Positions 1 through 12,180 are shown, counted from the first letter of the stretch. The stretch: DNA of 64,000 nucleotides from Carallia brachiata (GCA_021464245.1 JADCRB010000096.1:596951-660950), one strand, 5' to 3'. Program-made: numbers and translations. The notes: generated from the letters alone by a model not told the origin.

Positions 1-716
1 GTTCAGCCATCCTTATCATGCATTTCTGTTTTACATGGCTGTGTAGATATGACAAATTCTGTCCTTTTTACAAGTCTGTCTGGATGATGCGCAACATAAT
101 TCATTTCTACAATTTGGCCAATCAGGTACTGTTCAACGTTTGGCACTCACTCTGGGAGGAGGGGGTGGAGTTCCCTCTGTGTTTGATGTAATGTCTTTGC
201 AGTCAAATATTCTATCGTGCCAAATAAATTTGTTAATTGTTGGCAGTTTTCTATCATTGCATGGAATGGTGAAATAAAATTATTTCAAATAGGTTTCGTA
301 AGTCATCAATACATGCCCTTCTTTCCTTGGAGCCTCATAGCAGTGGTTGTATGTCTCTTCGACAAGGACTGATATTCCATCATTGTTGAGAACATACCTT
401 GTATAAGGCAGTAGGATATTCGATTGGTTATGTTTGTTTTTTATGTAACCAGAGATTGCAATTGTTACCATCTTTGTATGCTTGGCTTTCTTGGCAACCA
501 ACTAGAGATGATTAGAAATTGCAATTTAGTTCTGCAGGATTCACTATTGGTTAGCCCTTTTTTTTAGAAAAAAAAGTCATTTTCCATTGCTTTTGATAGA
601 GAGGACTTCTATTCTAGTGGACTCAAAATGAAAACCTTAGATTTGCTCTGACAACCATCAAAAGTTAATGAGTATTATTTTGGATCTTTGACTGATAAAA
701 ATGGAATTAATTGCAG
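1..716. other. Non-coding lead-in to the left-edge gene
   Basis: No convincing exon is visible here on either strand. It is probably intron sequence of the plus-strand gene whose last two exons follow, because a clear polypyrimidine and TTGCAG acceptor ends at 716. A 73-residue minus-strand open frame (280-501) looks protein-like in composition but matches no family I know and has no supporting splice or promoter context, so I do not call it. Confidence 0.4.
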
Positions 717-1037
717 GCTGTGGAGAGAGCAGCTGGCATGGATGGCCAGAAGATAACATACACGCTTATCAAGCACAGATTGGGAGAACTCTTCTACCGT
801 TTAGTGTAAGTTACATTAATTTACTTGTGACAATCTCCATTAAACAAGGGGGAGAAAAAAAAAAAACTCCAGTTGTCTGCGTGAAATGTGCTCTAATATG
901 TTATTTCTCACTGGCGATGCAGATCTCAGAAATTTGACGATCCAGCAGAAGGAGAGCCAGCTCTTGTGGCAAAATTCAAAAAATTGCATGAGGATTTGAC
1001 TTCTGGTTTCCGTGCCTTGGAGGATGAGACCCGATGA
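717..1037 (+). CDS. 3' end of an unidentified multi-exon gene (two last exons)
   Basis: Two exons can be read: 717-805 (acceptor TTGCAG, donor GTAAGT) and 923-1037 (acceptor ATGCAG), ending in TGA. They join in frame with no stop and encode about 67 hydrophilic, charge-rich residues. These begin AVERAAGMDGQKITYT, contain a basic helix (IKHRLGELFYRL) and end in an acidic-basic amphipathic stretch finishing RALEDETR. The sequence looks like an alpha-helical C-terminus. The upstream part of the gene lies left of the window. I do not recognise the family and give no function. The splice sites, the open frame and the composition make a real coding end likely. Confidence 0.6.
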
Positions 1038-1387
1038 TTCAGGATTTCCGAGATCTTGGTTTTTCTTGGTGCAGTATCATGCCACCACTTGGTTCCTCTT
1101 GTTTCAGACAATGAAGAAGCATCGCCGGTAGAGCTATGTTGCACTACTTTATGGTGCATGGTTTGCCTCGCGGCGTAATGGCCATGTATTTTTGTTACTC
1201 CATTTGAAATCCTTAAGGCAGTAAGTGACCAAAACTGGCAGTTGTATTTAGTGCAATAAGGTGTGTATTCTTTCTTTGACAGTATGTATTAATTTATTTA
1301 TCGTTGGCATTAGTCAAAATGATCCTGCTTTCTGCAGCCGAAATTGGAGAGTCGATTTCTATTGTTAAAATTGGTTCTAATTGATTG
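1038..1387. other. 3' flank of the left-edge gene
   Basis: This stretch holds the probable 3' UTR and spacer after the TGA at 1035-1037. It is AT-rich from about 1260. No coding sequence or repeat was recognised. Confidence 0.4.
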
Positions 1388-2025
1388 TTAGAAGGCAAAT
1401 ATATAGATTTTGCCCACCATCTTTAGTCTTTTTGAGAATTTCGCCTACAACATTTCGTTTTTGTGTTTTAAATTATACTCTTAACGTTTCTATCGTCAAT
1501 CTTTTTTGCCTTTCGCCATTAATTTGCTGTTAAATTTAACTTTCGGCGGTTTAATTATTGTCACGTCGTCTAATTCGAATAGCATGTTAACATAAATTGA
1601 TGATCTAACATTTAATAAAATGATAATCTATCATATTTTGTCTTTTTTTGATTAATCTTATTCAGACATTTGTTTATTATAGTGTATATAAATAATATAT
1701 TTTTTATTTTTATTTTTACTTTTAATTTTATAAAATTATAAATAACATTTTCTTTTGATTTTTTAAAAGTCATAATATTTGAAATTTTTTTTTTTAAATT
1801 ATTAGATATTAAGTCATTACTGTATATTCACATGTTATTCAAATTAGATGACGTAATAATAATTGAATTGTTAAATGTTAAATTTAACGGTAAACTAATA
1901 ACGGAGGATAAAAAAGATTGACAGTATAAAAATTGAGAGTATAATTTAAAACAAAAAACTGTTGTGGACAAAATTCTTAAAAAAATTAAAGATAATAGAC
2001 GAAATCTATATATTTACCTTGCTAA
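1388..2025. mobile_element. Foldback MITE-like element with about 200-bp inverted arms
   Basis: The two ends are inverted copies of each other. The left arm (about 1388-1592) starts TTAGAAGGCAAATATATAG; the reverse complement of the right arm (about 1825-2025) starts TTAGCAAGGTAAATATATAG. The match continues through the motif TTTTAAATTATACTCT and the TTAAATTTAAC block. The middle is AT-rich with no open frame. This is the structure of a non-autonomous foldback element or MITE. I could not define a target-site duplication, so the superfamily is unknown and the outer borders are uncertain by a few bases. Confidence 0.75.
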
Positions 2026-2779
2026 AACAAGTGTGGTTAATGCTATCAACTTTTTTTACGTTATTTTATTTTCCTCCATTTGGGATTGATAATTGACCGG
2101 GGACACTGGATCAAGTGGCAGCCAGAAGAGTTTAGGTTCAAATAGCAACCTGGTGGTCAGTTCCGTTCAAAACCTAGTGGATTGTTGAATATTGAAGTAC
2201 AAGTCTACATGCGAGACAACAACAGGAGAAGCATTTTTATCACATATTGCAAGATTACCTGGTCTGCTTAAAGAGATTTAAGTGAAGCGCTTGGTTTCTG
2301 GTAGTGCTCAAATAATGGGTAATGCAACTTATAAATACAATTCTGATTAGCATTTGAGCTTTACAGTAATATGGATGAGAAGAGTGAGCTTTGATTTAGC
2401 CTCTCCACATAAGGCTCGGTTATACTAGGGCTAACATATATCCACATCGAATGATCAGAAAGGAAGCGTTAAATGTCCCTCTGTAGCCAGGAAATTAAAG
2501 CATATATAATGAACTCTGGCTTTCTGGCTTTATGTCCACACCCGTTGAACTCTGGCTCATCAACAAAAACTGGTATGTGAAAATAGCAGCTCAGTGTCAA
2601 CCAACTGCAGGAAGATATGCTCAACACAAATGATACAAGCGCAGAAGTTTCACAATTAACTTGAAACACAGAATGCTCAGCACAACATCATCAATCGTCC
2701 GCACAAAGAGTACCAAATTGTCCGCAGCTTACAACGCCGTGGTACTGAAAACTCGAATGACAACTGAGGATGTGAACTC
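2026..2779. other. Intergenic spacer and 3' flank of the FAM32A-like gene
   Basis: No coding region was recognised. The right part (about 2450-2779) is the likely 3' UTR of the minus-strand FAM32A-like gene that ends at 2780. Confidence 0.4.
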
Positions 2780-3965
2780 TTAGCCAGGGCCAACCTTAGG
2801 AATATCATAATGCTCGCTCAAGTTAGCCAAATACTGGTTGAAACCCTGAATCCTGTCGCGGTGAAATTTACTGGCTTCCCTGGCCAACCTACGAACATCA
2901 AGTTTTTCCCTCTGCTTCATATATCGTCTCTCTGCAGGTGTTAGGTGGTCATCATAAGCCGCAGCCTTTCCTTTACCCAATTTGCTGTCATCGTTGGTCT
3001 CTTCTGCTATCGAATCGGTTGGTTCTTCTGTGGTTTGGCCTACATATATAACAGCAGTATATAATGATACCCTTAAGGTAACAGTGGATCTGAAGAACTT
3101 TATGTTTTGCCATGCCATTTTCTACCAAGAATGTAGAAGAAAAGGTCAAGTTTTCCAAGAGCAGCCAATAGTACCAGCGGTCCCCTAGCTCTCATTAACC
3201 CGTCAATCTCACCTGTTACCGTGACATTGAACGCGACAGTAAAAGTACATACAACTGATTGTTGTCTATGTAGAATTAATCTTCAGCTGAAAGATTTTAA
3301 GGAAAACTTGCAGGAAAGTTGTAGGATACAACGTTGACCAACATGACAGGATGACAGGCGAGGAAAACAATGTCTAATAATACTGATAAGACTTGCGGAT
3401 AAAGAAGTGGTCTTGATTAGACCGCTTACCAATAATGGGTTGGTGTAATGATTAAGCACCATAAGCCAATGTTTTGGCCAATGAAGTTAAGGATTCAAAA
3501 CCTAGCGACGGCGTTTATTGACAACAAAATACTTACCTTCATCTCTGTAGTAGTTGTCTACTTTGACTATTATTTTGTAGGTAAAAAAAAAAAAAAAAAA
3601 AGAGCGGCCTTGATTTGACTGTCCCCGAATCAAAGCTCACAAAGAGCAGAACTTTTACACAGGCCAGAATTAATATGAATGTGATAAAAAAGTTTGATCC
3701 AATTCAAACTCGAGCATCCGTATCTTGCGATAATTCAAACTATCAGCTACACATATTGAACAAGAAATTTCAATTGCAAGCAAATTAATGACAAACAAGG
3801 AAGATAAAGATATGCCCACCTGCCAATAGCTCATTCTCTATAACTCGAGAAACTTGATCGCGATGATGTTTCTTTTTCTTCTTCATCAATGCACCAGCCT
3901 TGACACCCAAGGCTTTTCCCTTAGAGCTTCAGCTTGCCACCGACAACATTGTCATAACCAGACAT
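2780..3965 (-). pseudogene. FAM32A-like splicing-factor gene with a frameshift in exon 1
   Basis: Two exons are visible: exon 1 at 3820-3965 (starts MSGYDNVVGG) and exon 2 at 2780-3039 (ends SEHYDIPKVGPG). The C-terminal block with ASKFHRDRIQGFNQYL and EHYDIPKV is the hallmark of the FAM32A family; human FAM32A acts in exon ligation in the late spliceosome. The plant family is about 130 residues, and these exons would give 134 in one frame. Exon 1 has one extra T after the KLKL codons (near 3922), which creates an immediate stop, so the normal start cannot reach the conserved tail. An in-frame internal ATG (MKKKKKHHR) could still give a shorter protein of about 108 residues. The intron contains a SINE. 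Unit B carries the same one-base insertion at the same place. Confidence 0.8.
3419..3602 (+). mobile_element. tRNA-derived SINE in the FAM32A-like intron
   Basis: An insertion absent from unit B. It has a tRNA-like head with a box-A-like stretch (TTGGTGTAATGATTAAGCA) and a box-B-like GGATTCAAAACC. It ends in a run of about 19 A and is flanked by 13-bp direct repeats with two mismatches (3406-3418 and 3603-3615). The empty site in unit B (about 21,196-21,215) has one copy of the target. A Pol III promoter, a poly(A) tail and a target duplication of this size fit a SINE. Confidence 0.75.
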
Positions 3966-4077
3966 CTTCTCACCACGACTAGTTAAGAACCGAAGTTATG
4001 CAAACCTCAGATACCAGAAACTTTCCTACAAATTAGAATCGCCAACTCAGTGCCTCGACAACAACAACAATAACTAA

Positions 4078-5110
4078 GGCCCCGTTTGGAGAGGATTTTA
4101 TTTTCTATTTTCTGTTTATTTTTCACAAAAAAAACAGAAAACATATTTGGTATCATTTTTGTTTTCTATTTTTTTTGTTGAAAAGTTGAAAGTATTTTTT
4201 AAAGAAAAAACAGAATGAAAAAATAATAAAAAATGCCATTTTGTTTTTCACTTTCTTTTCTATACTTTCTCTCACAATATTTTCTCTCTATATCTACCCT
4301 CTTCACTATATCTCTCTCTACTTCTTCTCTCGCTATCCCTCTTTATTTTTCTCTCTCAACCTTTTCTCTCTCTAATCTTTCTCTCTTTACCCTCTCTTTC
4401 TTTTTTTATCTATACTATTCTCTGTATTCATTCTCTCTCTAATCTCTCTCTCTCTCTCATTTTTCTCTCTCTACCATTATCTATACTCTATTCTCTCTAC
4501 CTCTCTCTTTCTTTTCTCTCTCTGCCTTCTCTCTACTCATTTTTCCCTTTACCATTCTTTTTACCCATTCTCTCTCTACCCTCTCTCTCTCTCCTTTTTC
4601 TCTCTCTGCCATTCACTCTCTACCCGTACTTTTTTCCTTTTTCTTACTCTACCATTTTTTTTCTTATTATCTCTTTATTCCTTCTTTCTCCTCATTTTCG
4701 CTCTACCCCGTCTCTCTCTCTCTTTCTCTTTTTTTTCTCTCTATCATTCTTTCTCTACTTACATTCTCTCATTTTTCGCTCTACCATTATCTCTACTCAT
4801 TCTTTCTGTACCCTCTCTCTTTTCTCTTTCTGTCATTCTCTCTACTCATTCTCTCTCTGCCCTTTTTATCTCTCTTTTTCTCTCTCTATCATTTTCTCTT
4901 TACTCTCTCTCTCTCTCCTCTTTTTCTCTATCTATTATACTCTTTTTACCATTTTTTTAACTATTCTTTCTCTATATATATTTTTTTATTCTTGTAAAAA
5001 AAATAAAAATTAACAGTAATAAATATAACAATTCAACAAATAGTAAAAATAAAAAATAATAAAAAATAAGAATCAGTAACAAAAAATTGACAACGTCTCT
5101 AAACGGGTCT
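4078..5110. mobile_element. Harbinger-like non-autonomous element with TAA target duplication
   Basis: The left end is GGCCCCGTTTGGAGAG and the reverse complement of the right end is AGACCCGTTTAGAGAC, an imperfect terminal inverted repeat of about 16 bp. TAA flanks both sides (4075-4077 and 5111-5113). The element is absent from unit B at the equivalent site (about 21,660). A three-base TAA duplication with short terminal repeats fits PIF/Harbinger (Tourist-like) elements. There is no transposase frame. The interior is dominated by a long pyrimidine tract. Confidence 0.7.
4233..4980 (+). repeat. Long pyrimidine (TCTC/TTTC) tract
   Basis: About 750 bp of imperfect CT-rich low-complexity sequence built from TCTCTC, TTTTTC and TCTACC-like words. 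It fills most of the Harbinger-like element. An open frame of 69 residues over it is a composition artefact. Confidence 0.85.
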
Positions 5111-5113
5111 TAA

Positions 5114-6083
5114 GATAAACCAGATTCAACTGAAATTAAGAATTGGGCCCCTTCAGATGTTTCAGGAAAAGTAGGATTCGGATTGGTGATAGTATGCATA
5201 TACGAATCCAAAGTTGCGAATAGAGCGATCGTATGGATAATTTTGGATCGTCGGACCCAGCTATGAATTTGGCGGGTCCACAACATGGAATCGGATTCGG
5301 GGATGATCGTGTAATCGTTTCTGGGCTTACTTTTTTTGTTTTTCGAATCTGATTCTGGGCTTATATTCCGAGTTCCTTGCGTCAGTCTTTTTCTATTTGG
5401 GCCTTCTGGTGACCCAACTCGACCAGTTTATGGAACTCTCGAGGGGCTTGTGAAAGGGATTTGAAGCCCAATTCTAGTCACCAACAAGTCTAGGACCCAA
5501 AGGCACCGTTCGGGCCTATAACTTGACCCATTGTTCCAATTCCCGAGACATAAGTTGTGGGCCAATCTTGTAAATGGACGTTCTCCCAGTGGCCCGTATA
5601 AGGATCAGATGTCCGCACTCCCACTCTTCGTTTTTATCTTAGCGACTCCCGTGGCCTCTAAATCGTGGGTTGCCTTCTGTGGCCCAATCCTCTGGACGTG
5701 GAAAAATAATGGACGTTGGAGCATATGGAAATTTTGGCCGGAATACTGTATGAATTAGGAGTCAATAACCGAAAAAAAAAAAAATCAACTTGAGTCGTTT
5801 GGAGTGCCCTGGAGTTCAATTTTTTTTAAATAAGGTGTTAATTTTAAGTCTTGTATTATAAAGTAAATAGACGATGAGAGAGTTTTACTTTCTTATAGTC
5901 TTATTCGGCTCAATTTTAGATTAATCGAAAATTAATGTAATTTTTAAATATCAAAAAATATCAGAACTAAAAGAAAAAATCAATGCACAAATTTATGGGA
6001 ATATTAATGTGTAACAGATAATAAACTTTCTAATAAAAAAAGGGTTTTGTACACAAGTAGTACTTGTTCTTCAAACAGCATAT
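5114..6083. other. Non-coding spacer shared by both units
   Basis: This stretch matches unit B at about 22,180-22,360 and 24,355-25,047, interrupted there by about 2 kb of inserted DNA. The best conserved part is 5,330-5,750. I see no coding exon. The last 300 bp are the 3' flank of the receptor kinase. Confidence 0.5.
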
Positions 6084-9000
6084 CTAAACATCAAGTAAAG
6101 TATCTTTGATCAAAAGCAATCGTCTGGTGACATCCCCCATACTTACTCTTTCTCTACGCGATTCTGCAGAACATGCCACTCCAAGTTCAAGTATGAAAGA
6201 CAAACACTTTTGCACATCTCTTGTCATCTTCCTTGGATACTTGATATGGCTGGTTTTTTCTTCTTCAATCTCAATGTTGCTTCCTTCTTCACCTGCTTCT
6301 TCTGTCAGTGTCGCTAGAAGGGTCGGATCAGTGACCTGCACAAGTTTTTCAGGCAATGCCGCCTTCGCGAAATTCCGGAGATTGATCCCATCTTTAAACA
6401 TTTCATCAGTGGGACTTCTTCCTGTGAACATTTCTAGTAAAAGGATCCCATAGCTGTACACATCCGCTTCTTTTGACGCCTCACCTCCCATTCCATATTC
6501 TGCAAAGTCCAATTAAGTTGTCAGAATACTTGATGTCTACTAGCTCAATGAAGTGGCAGTTTTTATGACATTTATTATGGTTTCAAACTCTTCAGATGAA
6601 GCAGATGATTCATTATAAAGTGTTATAGTATAGTCTTGCATGTAATAACGTGTGGGATATCTTATGCCAGGAGTTTAAAAAAAAAAAAAGTGTCACAGTA
6701 TCTGGAGGAGCAAACATAAGGTAAGAGTATACCTGGAGCAGCATAACCAATAGTCCCTTTTATTGCAACTGTGCTGGAGTGAAATTCAGATACATCATTG
6801 ATGGGGGAAAGCAGCTTTGCTAGGCCGAAATCGCCTACGTGGGCATTCATGTCTTTGTCAAGAAGAACATTGCTTGGTTTCAGGTCGCAATGGATGATTG
6901 GATTTTCGCATAGGTCGTGGAGATAATATAATGCAGATGCCACATCGATTGCAATGTTTACTCTCTCAGAAAGTTTCAGATTCCTTGGCGCATTTTGGCT
7001 TTCAATATCAGGATGCAACCATTTGTCCAGGCTCCCATTTTCCATGAACTCATAAACCAAAGCTTTGAATTCGTTACCCTTATAATCCATGCTGGAGCAG
7101 TATGTTAGGATCTTTATAAGATTCCGGTGCCGGACATTTGCTAAGGCTCTGCATTCTGCAATGAAACTCTTGGAAGCTCCCTTCTTTTGGAGGTTGAGGA
7201 CTTTGACAGCTACTGGTTTCTCTCCTTGACTAAAAATTCCCTTGTATACGGAGCCAAAACTACCGAATCCGATCAAATTGCGGTGAGAAAAGTCATCAGT
7301 TGCCCGACAGAGTTCCCCATAACTTACCTTCGCCATGTACCCCTTCGTTGAAGTTTCAGGAGGGCACTTTTTATGGGATTTTCGAATTCTTGAGATAACA
7401 AAAAGGGCTATCAGAAAGAGAAATAAAAACACGCATGGAATTATGATTGCCAGCTTAAAAGCAACTGATCTTCCAGCCTTCTTCGATCCGGTGGGACATT
7501 TTGGCAGATGAAGCTCCGGGACACCACCACAAAACCCATAATTACCAATCAGTGATATCGCGCTTGCATTCTTGAAGATTCCTCCTGTTGGCACCTCACC
7601 CTCAAGATGATTGAAAGAAATGTTCAGATATTCCAAAACTGTAATGTTCTGTAGTTTTTCTGGAATTGTTCCTGTTAGATTGTTTCGAGAAAGGTCTAAC
7701 CGTAGAAGACCCTTCAAGGAAAACAAAGATGAAGGGACAGTTCCATCAAAGGAATTCCCTTGCAAATAAACATCTTCCAAGTTGGAACAATCTCCAATTG
7801 TTGCAGGAATTTCACCAGAAATGTTATTGTTTGAAAAATCTAATGAATATACATTTCTTAGCCCTCCCACCTGAGCCGACAGGTTTCCAGAGAAGGAGTT
7901 TTGAGATAAGTTCAGTGTCGTTAAAGAAGAAAGCCCAAAAACCTCCACGGGTATTGGTCCTTGGAGGTTGTTCTGTGAAATGTCTAGAGATTGCAGATTT
8001 TGGCAGTTTCCAATAGCTGAAGGAATGCTACCTTCAAAGTTGTTTCCTTGTAAATAGAGTTCAAACAATTGAGTTAGTCCGCCTATGGAAGATGGAATGA
8101 CACCTGACAGCCTGTTCCCACTTAAACCCAATCCTTGCAGCTTTTGAAACTTTCCAAAATAAGATGGGACGACACCTGTGAAAAGGTTCTCCTCCATGCC
8201 CAAAACAGTTAAGTTGACAAACTTTCCTAATGACATGGGAATGGTTCCACTGATTTGATTGCCCCCCATATATAATTCACTGAGCTGAATTGACAAATTG
8301 GATATAGATTCAGGTAAAACACCTTGAAATTGGTTATAACTGATATCCAGGATCTGCAGATTGCTACAGTTATTCAATGAGGTCAAAAAAACCAAGTCAT
8401 TTGCTGAATCACCCCCTAGCTTGTTGATTCCTACATTCAGCCACCAGAGATTTTGAGAATTTCCCAGATTTGGAACTTGTCCAACGAAGTTATTGAAAGT
8501 TAAAGCAAGTAGTTCCAATTTTGAAGCATTGGCTAATGAAGTTGGGATGGACCCTGAAAGCTCGTTTCCTCCCAAACTAAGACTCCGGAGATTTGGGAGA
8601 GTTAGGCCTATGTTGTCTGGCAAACTCCCATTAAGTTGGTTTTTGGGTGCTGATAAGGTATTGATAGATGAAATATTAAAAATAGATGGAGGAATCATAC
8701 CAGTGAATGGATTGTTTCCAATAGACAAAAAGAATAAGCTTTTTAGTTGACCGAGTTCATCAGGAATTTTCCCCACCAAATTGTTGTACGGTGCAGTGAA
8801 ATAGGTGAGGGAAGAAAGATTGCCAAGTTCTGGTGGAATTTCACCCGTCAGATTGTTTGAACCAAGTCTGAACAATTGAAGCATCTTTAGAGAACCAATT
8901 TCTGCTGGGATTTTACCAACAAGATTATTGTAAAACAGATCTATTCTCTTCAGCTGGGAGCAGCGGCTCAAATTGACAGGAATTTCGCCTTCCAGAGTGT

Positions 9001-9403
9001 TGTTGTTGAGCCTGATTTCTTGCAGACGAAACAAGTTGCCAATTTCCTGCGGAATATCACCCTGTAAACTATTGTTTTGGAGGTCCAGGATCCTGAGAAA
9101 ACTCAAGTTGCCAATATTGGGTGATATAACTCCTGCCAGATTCTGCCCTTCTAAAACCAAAGATGTGACTCTCTGATGTTGCTGGCTGCAAGTGATTCCA
9201 AACCAGTTGCAGAAAGGGTGAGAATCGTTCCACGAGTTCAGCACTCCATGAGGATCATCTGCTATTCCATCTTTGAATCTGAGCAAGGCAAGTTGGTCAG
9301 TAACATTTCCTGAAGCATTAGCTTTCAGCAACTGTAGACTCGTAGCCAGAAAAAAAACAATCACTTGAAGGCAAACAAGCAATCTGGGCATACGGAACTC
9401 CAT
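6084..9403 (-). CDS. LRR receptor-like kinase, EFR/XA21 type (unit A)
   Basis: Two exons, 6733-9403 and 6084-6499, give 1,028 residues; donor GTATAC follows the codons for GYAAP and the acceptor is TTTGCAG. Order of parts: signal peptide (1-28), LRRNT with a CNWFGITC motif (about 32-73), about 22 plant-type LRRs (80-620), a cysteine cap, a transmembrane helix (about 649-671), and a Ser/Thr kinase. The kinase has the glycine loop GFGSFG (713-718), the VAVK lysine (734), HCD in IIHCDLKPSNVLL (838-841) and DFG (858-860). Cysteine before the catalytic Asp makes it a non-RD kinase, the class of pattern-recognition receptors such as FLS2, EFR and XA21. An intron within the kinase C-lobe is typical of subfamily XII. 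It is expected at the plasma membrane; the ligand cannot be inferred. Its twin lies at 25,048-28,362. Confidence 0.95.
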
Positions 9404-10792
9404 GTGGTTCTGGACTTTGGACTGCTCGGCAGGCTATAGAATGCCCGAGGGTCGGTTAAAAAGTTGTGATGTAGCAGCAAGCAACCATGGCGTTTTCAGA
9501 TGAATAGAGAGGTGGCTTTGCAATATTAAGTGTGAAATTGATCGCCCCTCTATTGATTTTTTTCTCGCGCAATATTGCTAGTCAATGGCGTATGTCCATT
9601 TTCCGCTGTTTATTATACAAGCAAGAAAATGAATGCACGATTGCGGCTCGACCCAATATTTTTCATCTCACCTAAGCCTTGAACTTGTATCAGATATTTG
9701 TCTCCTTTCTTTTTTTTTTTTTTTTTTCGAGTTTTCCAACAATCATACTTCCCAATAATGAGAGTTTCGCTAATTAGCTATAAAGTAGTTTAATTGTTCA
9801 TTTATTAGTATCAAATAATTTATTTATTTTTTTGACAAATTTTTATCATCCAACATCTTATATCATTTTGTTATATCTTAAATATTGTTATCTAATATTT
9901 TTCTAATATTAAACTATTCGACTCTCTTCTCCGATTTTTTTAGTAATAACTTAGATAAATGATAACAAAATAGTAGATAATAAAATTGTGATAAATGACA
10001 TATTCATATCTTTCACTTTACTGGGATCGTGGCAAAAAGGGAAAAGGAGAGTCGGGATTTTTAGCATTATTCTTAGGAAATTATGCCTAGTTAGCGGCTT
10101 GACAGCGAACATTATTGAGGCAACTTAAATTTTTCTAGAATATTTGTTGGCTGTCCTTTTCTGTTCACTTTCTTCAGCCGGTATCCGTAAGAATTTTTGT
10201 TAGCTGCAATTTCTTGCTACTTTTGGACGTCACCTGACTAAACAAAAATGCTATTCAAGTGTAGCATACATTGAAAGGGACATCGAGACCGTGCAGACGC
10301 ATGGACATAGACAATTTGCTATTTTTAAGGGAAAAATGAATGTCTTGATGCGGAGGCACTTAGTACAAGTCTACTTTGGCTACCTAGCAACAATCATTTC
10401 TGAAGTTGAACCCGCAAGTTCTTTTCGACATCCAATACTTTACGCCATTTCAATTTCACAAAAATAAAGAATTAAAGATTCGAAATTTGTCCAATTCTGT
10501 CAACTTTCACGTTCAATGAACTCGAGTGTTTGTGTTGATGCCTTGGTGGGAGTAGGAACTAATGACAATGAAAGAATTGTACTAAGAGATATCAAAAATA
10601 TATTAAATAAGAAAACATTAAGTAACAGCAAGTGATGTAAACTATTCGATAATTAAAATTTCAAAAAAGTAAAAATATATAAGTAGGTAAATGGTGTTTT
10701 GTTGTGCCTGCCAATGTATTCGTTGTTAAGGAAAAAGCATTCAATTTGATGAAACTGATCAACTAGAGAAAAACGAGATGCAGAATCGCATT
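9404..10792. other. Upstream region of the unit A receptor kinase
   Basis: Promoter and upstream DNA of the minus-strand kinase. It aligns with 28,363-29,760 over most of its length, best at 9,404-9,600 and 10,070-10,550. No open coding exon is visible. The conserved 10,070-10,550 stretch is non-coding as far as I can read it. Confidence 0.5.
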
Positions 10793-11199
10793 TATAGAAA
10801 TGGGAAAATCTATTTTTACTCACCCATTTGGGTGAGTAAAAATAACTCAAAAGGATAGAGCTAAAGGGGCAATCGGTTGTTTAAGCATACAACCGGTTGC
10901 CCATCCCTTTGTTTTAAGTTTTTTTTTTAATTGTTTTACTGCCCCATTTTTATTGTCTGCAGCACTAAGTTTTCTTTTTTTTTTTTTTCTTTTCCTTCAT
11001 CAAAGTTGGGTATAAAGTATTTCTCTATATTAATATTTTCATTACATAATATAAATATGTATGAAGGATTTTTTTTGGATATAAAATAAAAAAATTTAAT
11101 TATTTGATGAAATTTGGATTTTTAAAAAATAAAAATATGGATGTACAAAAGAATCCAAAATTAATCATTTCAATGTATATATTAAAAAACAAAATTAAT

Positions 11200-12180
11200 T
11201 TTCTTTTTAAAGATCCAAAATTTTAATTTTAAATACTAACTACTCAAATTTTTAAAAATTATATACAAATACTCAAAATTTGAGTAAAATACTCAAATTT
11301 TTAGTTTTGAATACCTAACAACTTAAATTTTTAAAATTATGTACAAATACTCAAAATTTAAGTAGAAGTAGACTTAAATTTTTTGTATTTGTACTCAAAT
11401 TTTTAGTTTTAAATACTAACTACTCAAATTTTAAAATTATGTACAAATACTCAAAATTTGAGTAAAAATATACTCAAATTTTTAGTACTTATACTCAAAT
11501 TTTTAGTTTTGATCGCCTAATTACTCAAATTTTTAAAATTATGTACAAATACTCAAAATTTGAGTAAAAATATACTCAAATTTTTAGTACTTATACTCAA
11601 ATTTTTAGTTTTGATCGCCTAATTACTCAAAATTTTAAATTTATGTACAAATACTCAAAATTTTAATAGAACTAAACTCAAAATTTTAGCACTTTTACTT
11701 AAAATTTAAGCGCCAACTACTTAAATTTTTAAAATTATGTTAAAATACTCTAAATTTGAGTATGATATTTCTACTTAAATTTTTAGTTTTAAACACCCAA
11801 TTATTCAAAATTTTAAAATTATATATAAATATTTAAAATTTGAGTCTACTACTACTTATACTCAAATTTTTTATAACCCTAGAAATCAAAAATAAAATCA
11901 TCTTGGATTGGTCAAATACGAACACTTAAAAATAAAATTAAAAATTGAGTCGTTTTTTTGTTTGGAGTATTTATCTACTTAAATTTTTAGAACTTACATA
12001 CAAATACTCAAAATATGAGTATAAACTCAAATTTTAATTTTTGGGTACCTATCTACTAAAACTTTTAAAATTATATACAAATATTTAGAATTCATTAACA
12101 AATAGCTTTAAATTTTTAATTTTCAGTACTTATATACTCAAAATTTTAAAATTACATACAAATAAAATACGCATTAACCA
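11200..12180. repeat. AT-rich array of CTCAAATTTTTAG / CAAAATTTGAGT words
   Basis: Degenerate tandem repetition of a roughly 100-bp unit with the words ACTCAAATTTTTAG, AATTATGTACAAATACTC and AAAATTTGAGTA. The clearest near-identical copies are at about 11,470-11,570 and 11,570-11,660. Many words pair with their own inverse (CTCAAA/TTTGAG), so the array can fold. It lies wholly inside the Mutator-type element. Confidence 0.8.

Noticed and set aside
280..501. 73-residue minus-strand frame with protein-like composition
   Set aside because: No recognisable motif, no splice or promoter context, and it lies in what is probably an intron of the plus-strand gene.
4233..4442. 69-residue Ser/Leu/Phe-rich frame
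   Set aside because: Translation of the TCTC low-complexity tract only.
7666..8016. 116-residue plus-strand frame repeated at 26625-26975
   Set aside because: Conserved between the units only because it is antisense to the receptor-kinase LRR exon.
8493..8750. 85-residue plus-strand frame, also at 27452-27709
   Set aside because: Antisense shadow of the LRR coding sequence.
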